From assembly GCA_903951425.1 (NCBI GenBank), contig CAJBBX010000012.1, positions 97,028-161,027 of the forward strand: a DNA stretch of 64,000 bases, given 5' to 3'. Origin of the DNA: an uncultured Chthonomonas sp. (GTDB taxonomy: Bacteria; Armatimonadota; Chthonomonadetes; Chthonomonadales; CAJBBX01). Made by a program: the position numbers and the translations under genes. The notes beneath the pieces are model-generated. The model saw only the letters and a list, made by a program, of their open reading frames with translations, ran no database searches and was not told the origin of the DNA. How positions within the stretch are numbered: the stretch's first letter is position 1; every line of letters starts with the position of its first letter. This document shows positions 36,501-45,299 of this stretch, in pieces.

Positions 36501-39500
36501 GTCGCATCTCGAGCTGCGCATGGGTCCACGCCATCGTCTGCGCACGGTGGGCGGCACCGATGTCGCTGTACTTCTCGACTAGCTCCAACGCCTCCTCACG
36601 CGATGAGACTGAGCCGGTGATGAAGGCGGCCTCGACGCGCTGGCCGGGCTCCAGCTCAACCACGGCCCGAAGGCTGAAGATGGGGTCCATGACTGCGCCG
36701 GCGCACCCGGACAGGTCGCCCTCCATGGCAGCCGGCGCGGAGGGAGACCGTCCGCGGCCCACGAATAGCGCACGGTCCGTCTCGAAGCGCATACCGGGAT
36801 CGAATGCGGGTCCAGCCGCCAGGACGTGCAGGGCCCAGCATGGCTCCTCCCCGTCCGAGCGGGGCCGGCGTCGGGCCAGCAGGGCGCGATGGTCGGTGAG
36901 GGCCTCGGTCTCGATGAACATCTTGCTGAAGGCCGGGTGCGCCCGGTCCGCGTTGTGCGGGGCCATGGCCAACTCGGCGTAGCTGGTGAGCTCAATGCGC
37001 CGTCGGCGGAAGGTGCGGTTGAGCAGCGTCACGCGGCGCACCTCGACGTCGTGTTCAGGGGAGACCACGATCTCGGTAATGGTCTCGATGCCCGCGTCGC
37101 GTCGGCGGAACTCGGCCTTGTCGATGGCGAACGTGACGGCGTAGCGGTCGGGCTGGGCCTGTACGGGCTGATGGGCGGACGACCAGACCTCGCAGCTGTC
37201 CAGGTCGCGCAGGTAGATGAAGGCGCCCAGCGCATCCCGTGTGGTGTCGGCGCGCCACCGTGTGATCTCCAGGTCATGCCGCCGGCTCCAGCCACCGCCC
37301 GCATTGGTGACCATGACGCTGTAGCTTCCGTTGGAGAGCAGGTTGGTGCGCGGGATGGGGGTGTCCGGCGTGCCGGCCTGCCCGAATACCGGCGCCGGGG
37401 TTGGGGGATCCAGCGGCGCGGCGACCGGGGCGGCCCCGGGGTTCGGAGCCGTGGCCCGTGCGACGGCGATGCGCTCGAACAGCAGGTGTTCCGTGGCTCG
37501 GACGCGGGGATCGCGGTGGAACCGGGTCTGCAGGATGCCGTCGTTGAGGGCGTTGTCCAGTGCGGTGAGGATCATCCCCTGGTGGTGCGCCATGTAGGTG
37601 TGGACCACCACGCCCCAACCGGCGCCGGGCTCCTGCTCACGCGTGAAGTCCAGCGACTCTCGGAACCCGTAGTCTCCGCGCATCGGGTGGCGGGGCATGG
37701 ATGCCATCTCCCGCAGGTTCCTGGCTGCCGCGGGTGCGTTTACCATGAGCGCCAGGGCGGAGGCGTAAGGGGCAACCACCAGATCGGCCTCCAGCCCGCG
37801 CTTCAGTCCCAGCCCGGGTATGCCGAAGGCCCGGTACTGGTACACCTGGTTGGCATCGATGGCGCTGAAGGCGGCCTCGGAGATGCCCCAGGGCAGGCGA
37901 CGGGCGCGCCCGTAGGCGATCTGGCACTCCACCGCGTCGCGGCAGCCTTTGTCCAACAGCGAGTTGGTGTAGGACCTGGTGAGCACGAGCGGCATGAGGT
38001 ACTCGAACATGCTGCCGTTCCAGGACTGCAGTGCGCTCCGGCCCGCGCAGAGCGCCTGCGGCCGGCCCAGCGCCCACCAGTGCTCGGTGGGCGCATCACC
38101 GCGCGCGATGGCCACGAAGCTGCCCAGGCGAGCCTCGCTGGCCAGCAGGTCGTAGTAGCCCGGGTCCATCCGCCGCTCGCTGACGTTGTAGCCGGTCCGG
38201 AAGAGGCGGCGCTCGGGGTCGTAGAGGAAGCGCATGTCCATGCCGTCGGCCAGCGCCTCGGCGGCCGCGATGGCGGCTCGGGCTCGGGCTACCAGATCGT
38301 GGGCCGCGGCCTGGGCACGGTCGGTGGCGTCCGCCAACTCGTCCTGCCACTGCCGCAAGTCAGGCGGCATGGCGGATTGCTCGGCTCGACGGCCGGTGGC
38401 AACGAGGACGGCCAGTCCTGGCACACGGCCTTCGGCCAGGTCCCGGAGCGTGGGGGGCGACGCGAGCGCCTGCCGTCGCCACTCATGGGCCTCCGATCCC
38501 AGAGCCAGAAGTCCGCCGGACGGGGGAGCCTCGAGCGGCGCGACCCAGGGCAGGAACCGGTCGATTACGACCTCCCAGACCTGCATGGCAGGATCGGCCT
38601 TGGCCGCCGATCGGAGCGCGCGGCAAAGGTCGCTCAGGTCGCCCGGGTGAGGCGCAGGCTGGCCGCTCCGGGGCATGGCGAGCGCCTCGCGTACGGCCGC
38701 CAGCGCTCCTACCCCCAGGATCGGTCCCTGGACAAGCTCCTCCAGAGCCTGCGTGGTGGCCCAGAGCGCGGCCAGCAGGTTGCCGCTGTCCACCATGGAC
38801 ACATACCGGGGACGTAGCGGCGCCAGCGTGCGCGTGTCGTACCAGTTCAGCAGGTGCCCCTCGTGCAGTTCCAGCTTGCCCAGCGTGGACAGCGTGGCGG
38901 CTGTGCGGTCGACGGCCTCCTCGGGTGTGATGAACCCGAAGTCATGGGCGGCAAAGTTGGCCAGCAGTCCGAGACCGACGTTCGTGGGCGAGGTGCGCTC
39001 GGCGACCTGCTGCGACGGTGTCTCCTGCACGTTATCCGGCGGTAGCCAGTTGGTTGCCGCCCCGGTGAAGTCCGCGAAGTAGCGCCATGTGTCGTGGGCA
39101 AGCTTCCGCAGCATGTGGCGTTCCGGCCCTGTTAGTGGCCGTTGTAGGTGCGGCTTGTCCGGTCGGCCCAACCAGTCGGCGAGCCATGGGCCGATGGCCC
39201 AGAGGGTCAGGAACGGAGCGGCGTTGGTGAGGGCGACCGACCCCGTCGAGGCCATGGCCCAGGTCGTGGCGGCGCTCAGGCCGGTGGCCCAGACCATGCG
39301 GTGCAGCGTCTGGCTGGATGCCGACCGTGACTTGCGCTGGGCCTGCTGTGCGGTCTCCCACTCCAGCAGCAGCGCGTGTGACGCCCTGCGCCGCCACTCG
39401 GCCCGGACCATGGCGTCGAGGGCCGTAACGGCTATGTGGGGCAGCAGGGCCGCCTCCACCAGGGCACGGGCGGCGCCGCGAAGCAGTTCGCGCCTCCTGG

Positions 39501-42500
39501 CCGAGCAGGGCGGGCCCAGACCGGTGAGGCGTCCTACCAGGGCGAGCAGGGGAGGCAGGCCCAGAACCGACCAGACCAGGGCCGATGCGCTGGACTCCGC
39601 GCCAGGGATGAGCCATCCCGCGGTCAGCAGCGCCATGGCGGCCGGCGCCATGAGGCTCCGTCGCAGATTGTCGGCGATCTTCCACCGGCTCAGGGGCGAG
39701 AGCCTATTACGTTCGCGGCGCCCGCCGTGGGTCGGGGCCATGGGCCAGATCCAGTCGGTGATCTGCCAGTCGCCGCGCGTCCAGCGATGCAGGCGGCGGC
39801 GGTAGGCCTCGAAGTCGGCTGGGAACTGGTCCAGCAACTGGATATCGCTGGCCAGCCGCACACCCACATGGGCGCCCTCCAGCAGGTCGTGGCTCAGGAT
39901 GTGGTTCTCCGGGAGCCGCCCGGAGAGGAGGGTGTGGAAGGCGCGCAGGTCGTAAATGCCCTTGCCGTGGTAGCTGCCTTCGCCGGCCAGATCCTGGAAC
40001 ACGTCCGACACGGCCTTGGTATAGGGGTCCATGCCGGTGGGGTCGGAGAACGCCAGGGAGAAGCGGGTTGCGGTGGCGCTGGGCAGGCTGGTGGTTACCC
40101 TGGGCTGGATGATGGTGCATCCACGGACCATCGACCTGCCGTCCTCGGATAGGTGCGGTCGGTTCAGCGGGTGCGCCATGGCGCCGACCAGGCGCCTCGC
40201 CGCGTCGTGCGGGAGTTGTGTGTCGGAGTCGAGCGTGATGACGAACCGGATGCCACGCAGGTCCTCGGCTCCGCCAACGCGGAGCAGGCCGGCCTCTGTG
40301 GGCTCACCGCACAGGTAGCGGTTCAATTCCTCCAGCTTGCCGCGCTTGCGCTCCCAGCCGATCCACCGCCCTTCGCTGTCGTTGAGGAGGCGCTCCCGGT
40401 GGAATAGGAAGAAGCGGCCCGGCCCATGCTCGGCATCCATCTGCCGGATCGCGTCGGCCGCGACGTCGAGCAGCTCGGCGTCCTCCGGCATGCTCTGCCG
40501 TGGCGCGTCGGAGTAGTCGCTCAGCAGGGCATAGAGGAGGTTATTGTCGGTGTTGGCCAGGAACCGGGCGCGCAGATGCTCCACCTCGGCAAGGATGCTC
40601 TCCGGCGTGAGGAGCATCATCGGGATGACCACCAGCGTACGGCAGTCCTCGGGGATGCCCTCGCGGTAGTCCATCTTGGGCACGAACCTCGGGGGCATCA
40701 TGCGCATGACCAGGAGGTTTAGGGCCTGCACCGCCAATTCACTGGCAGGACCGATGCCGAGGAGCGCGATGGCGGCTGTGGCCGCGGCGCCCACGCCCAT
40801 AGCGTGGCACCACTCCGCGAGGGCCGCCAGAACGGCGGCGGAACCGAGCGCGACGCCGCTCAAGTAGACCACAGCCGCATGCCGCTCGGTCCACCGGCGC
40901 GCGCAGCGCATCGCTCCGGGGCGGCACTGCAGCCGCGCCTCAAGGGCCTCGCGTCCGTCGTCGATCAGGTAGTAGCCCACATGGTCGGCCGGCGGCGCCG
41001 CGCCTTCGACGGCCAGCGCGACCGCGGCCGAGGCTACGGTTGTCTCCTGAGTTCGTGCGCCACGGGCCAGCGCCTCGACCTCGTGGCGGTAGCGGTCGCG
41101 AGTGGCGAACTCCATGGCGGGGTAGGCGCCGGCGGGATCGCTGCGGAGGATCGCCTCGGTGGCGCTGAGGGCCTCAAGCGTCTCCTCCCACCGCACGTGG
41201 GCAAGGAGGCGCAGGCTGCCGATGGCGTTGGCCAGGGCCACCTGCTCGGCAGCCTGGATCACGCTCTCCTGCTGCTGCGCAGCGGGCAACGGATCGGCCA
41301 GCGCTTCGTTGAGCCAGGCCCGTGCGGGAGCCAGCGCCGTCTCCTCGTCGAAGAGGTAGTCGACCAGCTGGTGGGCCAGGTGCGCGGTGGGTTCAGGGTG
41401 CCTGCGGCTCAACTCGTACATAAGCTGCGGGACCTTGCCGGGCTCGCGCCTGGCTGCCGTCAGCAGGCGGTTGGCCCAGAAGTCGGCCAGCACGCGCTCC
41501 AACTCGCGGCGCTCCACCTGTGCGGCCAGGTGGCCGATTGTCTCCACCAGGCAGAGGCGCAGCATCTGCGGCAGGGCCCATATCTCGCCCATGGCCAGCG
41601 GCGTCACCGTCTGGAACGAGGTCACGAACTCCTGGATGCACGCCTGGTCCAGCCGCGCGTCGGTATCGGACACGATCTCCGAGGCGATGCCGTAGACCCT
41701 GGGCAGGCCCGCCCAGCGGCCGTTGGGGATGACCGGTAGCTGCCGGCAGAAGCTCCGTGGCAGGTTGTGGCGGAACTCGCGGACCGGCTCCGCGATGACG
41801 TGGGCGTTGTCCAGTAGCCACTCCGCTGCCATGGAGGATTCGAGCCCGAGCCTGGCCATCTGCGCCAGGATCTGCCTGACCCCCACGATGCGCCGCTCGC
41901 CATCTCTCAGTCGCTGGTGCAGCGGACGGGGCCGCGACGGACGCGGGGCCAATGGTCGCAGGGAGCGAGCAAGCTTCTCCGCGGCTTCGCGCATGGCAGC
42001 GACCGGCATCGGGGGTAGCCGGACGTCCTGCACTTCGGCATGGACCGGCGCCGTCTGGCCGGGAGGGAAGGCGAACGTCAGTGGCGGGTCGCCGGCGACA
42101 CTGGCCGTGATCCGCAAGGTCGTCTCCAGCGTCCGAAGTCGCGTCTGGACGATGATCAGCGTCTCATCGGCAACCACCAGCCGGCTGTAGATGGTCATCG
42201 TTCCCCTGTCGACACCTCGATTCGCCACCAGCAGGATCGAGGTGACCAGACAGGCGCATGCGACCTCAAGCATCACATGCAACGGGTGGGGGACAAGGTC
42301 CAGTGGAAGGAGGCGGGTCAGGGCCCATCCGAGTGCGGCGCCCAGGAGGCCGGCGAGAAGGGGATGGACGGGTGCGTTGTCGATAGTGACGCGTCCGTCC
42401 GCACGACCGTAGACGGCGGCGGAACGCCAGCGCCCCAGTCGTCGAAGTCTACGTAGGACCGTTCCGGCGACCGGCCTGTCCTGGTAACAGGCCAGCACGG

Positions 42501-42516
42501 TTCCGCGGTCGACCAT
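33514..42516 (-). CDS. Cyclic beta-1,2-glucan synthase-like protein (GT84 + glycoamylase/GH189-type + GH94 domains)
   Basis: ~3,000 aa (track ORF to 42657). GT84 block KMDYREGIPEDCRTLVVIPMML...FLFHRERLLNDSEGRWIGWERKRGKLEELN; glycoamylase-type GDYGFRESLDFTREQ...VVVHTYMAHHQGMILTALDN; GH94 GGGDWNDGLNRIGVGGKGESVWL and GFRDQLQDALALLY. Most likely start is ATG 42516 (MVDRGTVLACYQDRPVAG). Confidence 0.9.
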   Translation of the reverse strand: MVDRGTVLACYQDRPVAGTVLRRLRRLGRWRSAAVYGRADGRVTIDNAPVHPLLAGLLGAALGWALTRLLPLDLVPHPLHVMLEVACACLVTSILLVANRGVDRGTMTIYSRLVVADETLIIVQTRLRTLETTLRITASVAGDPPLTFAFPPGQTAPVHAEVQDVRLPPMPVAAMREAAEKLARSLRPLAPRPSRPRPLHQRLRDGERRIVGVRQILAQMARLGLESSMAAEWLLDNAHVIAEPVREFRHNLPRSFCRQLPVIPNGRWAGLPRVYGIASEIVSDTDARLDQACIQEFVTSFQTVTPLAMGEIWALPQMLRLCLVETIGHLAAQVERRELERVLADFWANRLLTAARREPGKVPQLMYELSRRHPEPTAHLAHQLVDYLFDEETALAPARAWLNEALADPLPAAQQQESVIQAAEQVALANAIGSLRLLAHVRWEETLEALSATEAILRSDPAGAYPAMEFATRDRYRHEVEALARGARTQETTVASAAVALAVEGAAPPADHVGYYLIDDGREALEARLQCRPGAMRCARRWTERHAAVVYLSGVALGSAAVLAALAEWCHAMGVGAAATAAIALLGIGPASELAVQALNLLVMRMMPPRFVPKMDYREGIPEDCRTLVVIPMMLLTPESILAEVEHLRARFLANTDNNLLYALLSDYSDAPRQSMPEDAELLDVAADAIRQMDAEHGPGRFFLFHRERLLNDSEGRWIGWERKRGKLEELNRYLCGEPTEAGLLRVGGAEDLRGIRFVITLDSDTQLPHDAARRLVGAMAHPLNRPHLSEDGRSMVRGCTIIQPRVTTSLPSATATRFSLAFSDPTGMDPYTKAVSDVFQDLAGEGSYHGKGIYDLRAFHTLLSGRLPENHILSHDLLEGAHVGVRLASDIQLLDQFPADFEAYRRRLHRWTRGDWQITDWIWPMAPTHGGRRERNRLSPLSRWKIADNLRRSLMAPAAMALLTAGWLIPGAESSASALVWSVLGLPPLLALVGRLTGLGPPCSARRRELLRGAARALVEAALLPHIAVTALDAMVRAEWRRRASHALLLEWETAQQAQRKSRSASSQTLHRMVWATGLSAATTWAMASTGSVALTNAAPFLTLWAIGPWLADWLGRPDKPHLQRPLTGPERHMLRKLAHDTWRYFADFTGAATNWLPPDNVQETPSQQVAERTSPTNVGLGLLANFAAHDFGFITPEEAVDRTAATLSTLGKLELHEGHLLNWYDTRTLAPLRPRYVSMVDSGNLLAALWATTQALEELVQGPILGVGALAAVREALAMPRSGQPAPHPGDLSDLCRALRSAAKADPAMQVWEVVIDRFLPWVAPLEAPPSGGLLALGSEAHEWRRQALASPPTLRDLAEGRVPGLAVLVATGRRAEQSAMPPDLRQWQDELADATDRAQAAAHDLVARARAAIAAAEALADGMDMRFLYDPERRLFRTGYNVSERRMDPGYYDLLASEARLGSFVAIARGDAPTEHWWALGRPQALCAGRSALQSWNGSMFEYLMPLVLTRSYTNSLLDKGCRDAVECQIAYGRARRLPWGISEAAFSAIDANQVYQYRAFGIPGLGLKRGLEADLVVAPYASALALMVNAPAAARNLREMASMPRHPMRGDYGFRESLDFTREQEPGAGWGVVVHTYMAHHQGMILTALDNALNDGILQTRFHRDPRVRATEHLLFERIAVARATAPNPGAAPVAAPLDPPTPAPVFGQAGTPDTPIPRTNLLSNGSYSVMVTNAGGGWSRRHDLEITRWRADTTRDALGAFIYLRDLDSCEVWSSAHQPVQAQPDRYAVTFAIDKAEFRRRDAGIETITEIVVSPEHDVEVRRVTLLNRTFRRRRIELTSYAELAMAPHNADRAHPAFSKMFIETEALTDHRALLARRRPRSDGEEPCWALHVLAAGPAFDPGMRFETDRALFVGRGRSPSAPAAMEGDLSGCAGAVMDPIFSLRAVVELEPGQRVEAAFITGSVSSREEALELVEKYSDIGAAHRAQTMAWTHAQLEMRRLRIHPEDAHRFQQLAAYVLYPNVLLRPSQAHLARNLLGQSRLWPYGISGDLPIVVATISQIADLQLVREAIIAHSYWAARGLKTDLVILNEEPSTYDQTAQEALRRMIDAISQDPTEGPGGIFLRQADAMAPEDRSLLLTSARAVLVAARGPLSQQLGAPRPPGATPPPFEPTASEPEARELPLPPVALSQFNGVGGFADGGREYVICLKDGVVTPHPWINVMANPTFGTLASECGSGYTWQGNSQQNRITPWSNDPVTDPSGEGLFLRDEATGAFWTPTALPAREEGEYRARHGQGYSVFEHNSHGLEQEMTVFVPVDDHGGAPVRVQRLRLRNRSGRARALTATFCCQLVLGAEREETQLHLSTQWDATAEMLLARNPYHPDFGACVAFVAGNLPVGSYTGDRADFLGRNGSPARPAAMRRARLAGRVGSNLDACAGVQVRVDIEPDETVDVVFLLGQAPDVEQARALARRFRASGAVDAALQATKNWWDDALGAVQVETPDPATDMLLNRWLVYQALSCRLWGRSAFYQSGGAFGFRDQLQDALALLYTNPGLTRSHILRAAARQFVEGDVQHWWHEPSGAGVRTRMTDDLLWLPYVTAQYVRVTGDTAILDEVVPFLEADALPASEPEAYGVSRVSAAAAGLLDHCGRAVARGWTAGAHGLPLMGGGDWNDGLNRIGVGGKGESVWLAWFLVRVLTDYAELLELAGRTAEAADHRAGATNLIGAIDKQAWDGRWYLRAFFDDGTPVGSARCAEGQIDSIAQSWSVLSGAPVTPHTREAVQAVGQRLVWNRERMVLLFAPAFDKIEHDPGYIKGYLPGIRENGGQYTHGVLWYAQALAQLGDGAEAVRILQMLSPIAHSATPEEVATYRVEPYVVAADIYAAAGRVGQGGWTWYTGAAGVMYRIWIEDVLGFRLRGNVLALDPTLPEAWPGFTLTFRQGGAAYRIEALNPEGVSHGVRSVEVDGQPAPGLSVTLASDGLAHTVRVVMGRPI

Positions 42517-43957
42517 GGAGCATCGCCAGATCTTTCTGCCCGGCGCATCGGCTGAGCCCATCCGTTGCGCAGCAGACTGACCGGGCTCCCGGCCGCCTTG
42601 CTGCCGCGTAGACCAGCGCTCCGGGAGGTTGCAGGCGCCAGGGAACCGCGCCCGCACCGGAGCGGCTGCGCCACAACGGCCGGATGCCCGGTTCGCTGGT
42701 CCTGCTTAGTCCCACCTTACTGTACGCTCGCACGGTGGCTGGAAGTGCCGCAGTTAGTTTCCAGACCAACCCGCTGCGGTGGTTCTCAATGTTGAGCAGG
42801 GCCATGCCCAGGTCGATGCCGATGACATCCGAGCCGAACCACTCCGGCTCCAGGTTGAACTGGTTGCAGAAGCCGTACCGACCCCAGGCGCGGTCTCCGA
42901 GCTCCTTGCGCATGCGCATAGCCGTCTTCAGGGCTTCCTTGGGCCGGTAGGGAATGGCGGCCAGCACTCCGGTGGGGGAGACCGTGCCGTCTTCGGGGGC
43001 CGGCACGCCGAAGGCCTCGTAACGGCTGCCGGAAGCGTCGCCGGCGTTGAGGCCCCAGTAGCCCGCGCGGTAGGTCTTGCGCTTTGCCGCGTTGTCGGCG
43101 CAGAAGGCGCGATGGATATCCATGGCCTGTTCGGCCGCCACCCAGTAGTCGAAGCCGAGCAGGTCGCGGCGGTTGCGAAGGTCGTAGTAGCCCTGCGTCA
43201 TCTGATGCCAGAAGATGGGCCCGCCCGCCAGCGTCTCGTGTCCGCCGTACCGGTAGCGTGGGCGTTCAAGGCGGGTCCAGACCTCGGCCGGCAGATCCTG
43301 TTTGGAGCCGAGGGCCAACAGCAGCAGGAAGGTCGACTCGCAGAAGCTGCCCCAGTCCGAGGCGATGAAACCCGTCTCAGGCCGCCAACCATGCGTCAGC
43401 GCGAGCTTGCCGGGCTTCGTTCCGCCGTTGGTGAGCGCCCATCGCCAGTCCATGCGGTCGTGCAACCGCTCGGAGAGCGTGCGGACGTCGCCGCCGAAGG
43501 CGCGGCCGGCTGTGAGAGCGCCCAGGGCGAAGAGCGCGGTGTCGATCGTCGATATTTCGGACTGCCAGACGCGCTCGCCGGTTCGTTTGTTGACGAAGTG
43601 GTAGAGGAAGCCGTGGTGGTGCGGCATGGTCAGCACGGATTTCAGCGTCTTCTCCGCCCGGGCGACGGCCTCGTCTCGCTTGAGCCACTTGCGCTCGACG
43701 CCGATGGCAAGGGCCGAGAGCCCGTAGCCGGTTGCCGCCATGGAGGCGACGTCGTAGGTGTCCGCGCCGGAGTTGGACGCCCGGTCGGTCACGAGGCCCG
43801 TAACCGGGTCGGCGCGTTGCCAGAAGTAGCTTACTGCCCGCCGCTGCACGTCGTCGAGGAAGAGGCGCTCCTCAGCCGCCTCGCCCCCGGCCGGCCTCGG
43901 GAGGAGCCCGACGGCGGCGGCGGCGATCAGAATGGCGACGCGCGCGAACCTGCCCAT
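42449..43957 (-). CDS. Secreted glycoamylase-domain (PF10091-type, GH144-like) protein
   Basis: ATG at 43957, signal peptide MGRFARVAILIAAAAVGLLPRPAGG; FLDDVQRRAVSYFWQRADPVTGLVTDRASNSG, SVASMAATGYGLSALAIG-type motif, WGRYGFCNQFNLEPEWFGSDVIGIDLGMALLNIENHRSGLVWK. Stop at 42449 overlaps the synthase start. Confidence 0.85.
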   Translation of the reverse strand: MGRFARVAILIAAAAVGLLPRPAGGEAAEERLFLDDVQRRAVSYFWQRADPVTGLVTDRASNSGADTYDVASMAATGYGLSALAIGVERKWLKRDEAVARAEKTLKSVLTMPHHHGFLYHFVNKRTGERVWQSEISTIDTALFALGALTAGRAFGGDVRTLSERLHDRMDWRWALTNGGTKPGKLALTHGWRPETGFIASDWGSFCESTFLLLLALGSKQDLPAEVWTRLERPRYRYGGHETLAGGPIFWHQMTQGYYDLRNRRDLLGFDYWVAAEQAMDIHRAFCADNAAKRKTYRAGYWGLNAGDASGSRYEAFGVPAPEDGTVSPTGVLAAIPYRPKEALKTAMRMRKELGDRAWGRYGFCNQFNLEPEWFGSDVIGIDLGMALLNIENHRSGLVWKLTAALPATVRAYSKVGLSRTSEPGIRPLWRSRSGAGAVPWRLQPPGALVYAAARRPGARSVCCATDGLSRCAGQKDLAMLHGRPRNRAGLLPGQAGRRNGPT

Positions 43958-43959
43958 GG

Positions 43960-45168
43960 CTACTTTGCCGCGGGCTTCGGCAGGCCCGAGGGCAGCACGA
44001 ACCGGGTCGGGTCGGGCATCTTTACCTCGGGCAGGTCTTCGTCCGTGTTGGCGATGTAGACCCACCAGTTGTTGTAGCCGTACCGGGTTGTGCCGGGGAA
44101 CTTGGGCACGCGTTCCAGTAGCCACTTCATGTAGCCGAAGTGGCTGTTGCCCCACTCGGCGGCGCCGATCTCGCGCGGTTTGCCCCGCACATCGGGGTAG
44201 TTTCGCCAGCCGTCGGCCCAGGAGAGCGTGCGGCGCTTGTTGTTGTAGTCGTATCCGCTCTGGCCGTTGGGCGGGACGTGGCAGTTGCCCACCATGGATG
44301 GCGTCCCCGGCGTGTCCATTTCCAGCCAGGAGAAGGCGTTCCATGGGTCGCGCAGCGTCTTGGGGTCCCAGATGCCGTCGGCCATGGCCAGCGCAGCCAT
44401 GCTCTCGATCCGGTGGGCGTAGCTGTGGATCATGTTGTCGGGGCCCACCTCGTAGTTGAAGCCCATCACCCACATGGTGTGGCCGATCTCCGGCGGGATG
44501 TCGTATGGGCGGTAGAGCCACGGATTGTCGGTGGGGCCGAAGCGCGCATACCGGTTGGGGATATACATGGCGAACTCATCGAAGTGCATTCCCGGCGCGC
44601 CCCAGACCCAGAGCTCGGTGATCCCGTCGTGCTTGCACCGCTGCAGCAGGCCGTTCTCCTCGAAGAAGCCCCGGTAGGAGGAGGTGATGGGGAACCAGTT
44701 GTTGGTCCGCTTGGCCTCCAGGTAAGTCTCCTCGTCGTATCGGGTTCCGTCGAGACGCTTGGGGAAGCGCGCGGTCTCGATGACGTCGACGATCTCGTAG
44801 TTGATGTGGCCCCAGCTCGCCTGCCGCACCACGTCGGCCAGGATGTGCGAGTACTCCACCGGGTCGTTCCACTTGAAGTACTCGGTGAGCGTCTTGTTGT
44901 CATGCCTCGGCAGGCGCGGGTTGTAGATGAGCACGATGACCTTGGCCAGCTTGCGGCCCGTGGCGGTGCGGGCGCTGTAGGCGAACCTCGGCCGCTTCCA
45001 CCCCGTACTCGCCGGCTTGGCCACCGTGTAGCAGCCCTGGGCCTGCTTCTCGCCCATGGGCCGCGCCAACGGCAGCGACTTCCACGCAGGTCGGGGCTCC
45101 GACGGCTTCGGCGCTCCGGCGGCGGCGGCGCAGGCAAAGGCCAACGCCCATGCGGCGGTGCGGGTCAT
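43960..45168 (-). CDS. Hypothetical secreted protein
   Basis: 402 aa, signal peptide MTRTAAWALAFACAAAAGAP, conserved-looking globular sequence; 2-nt gap to the next gene. Confidence 0.75.
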   Translation of the reverse strand: MTRTAAWALAFACAAAAGAPKPSEPRPAWKSLPLARPMGEKQAQGCYTVAKPASTGWKRPRFAYSARTATGRKLAKVIVLIYNPRLPRHDNKTLTEYFKWNDPVEYSHILADVVRQASWGHINYEIVDVIETARFPKRLDGTRYDEETYLEAKRTNNWFPITSSYRGFFEENGLLQRCKHDGITELWVWGAPGMHFDEFAMYIPNRYARFGPTDNPWLYRPYDIPPEIGHTMWVMGFNYEVGPDNMIHSYAHRIESMAALAMADGIWDPKTLRDPWNAFSWLEMDTPGTPSMVGNCHVPPNGQSGYDYNNKRRTLSWADGWRNYPDVRGKPREIGAAEWGNSHFGYMKWLLERVPKFPGTTRYGYNNWWVYIANTDEDLPEVKMPDPTRFVLPSGLPKPAAK

Positions 45169-45299
45169 ATTCAGGCTCCTTGGCAGTGAATCTCATGGCC
45201 CTCCGACGCTGTGGCCGGCGGGCCTTCATCATGATAGTCGCCGGAAGGGCCGACCGGTACGGAATCCGGTGCGTCCGCGTCGAACATAGGGCGATCCCC

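Noticed and set aside
36826-38817. 663-aa plus-strand ORF inside the glucan synthase gene
   Set aside because: Antisense to well-conserved catalytic sequence; no recognisable domain; low-complexity Val/Gly/His/Arg composition.
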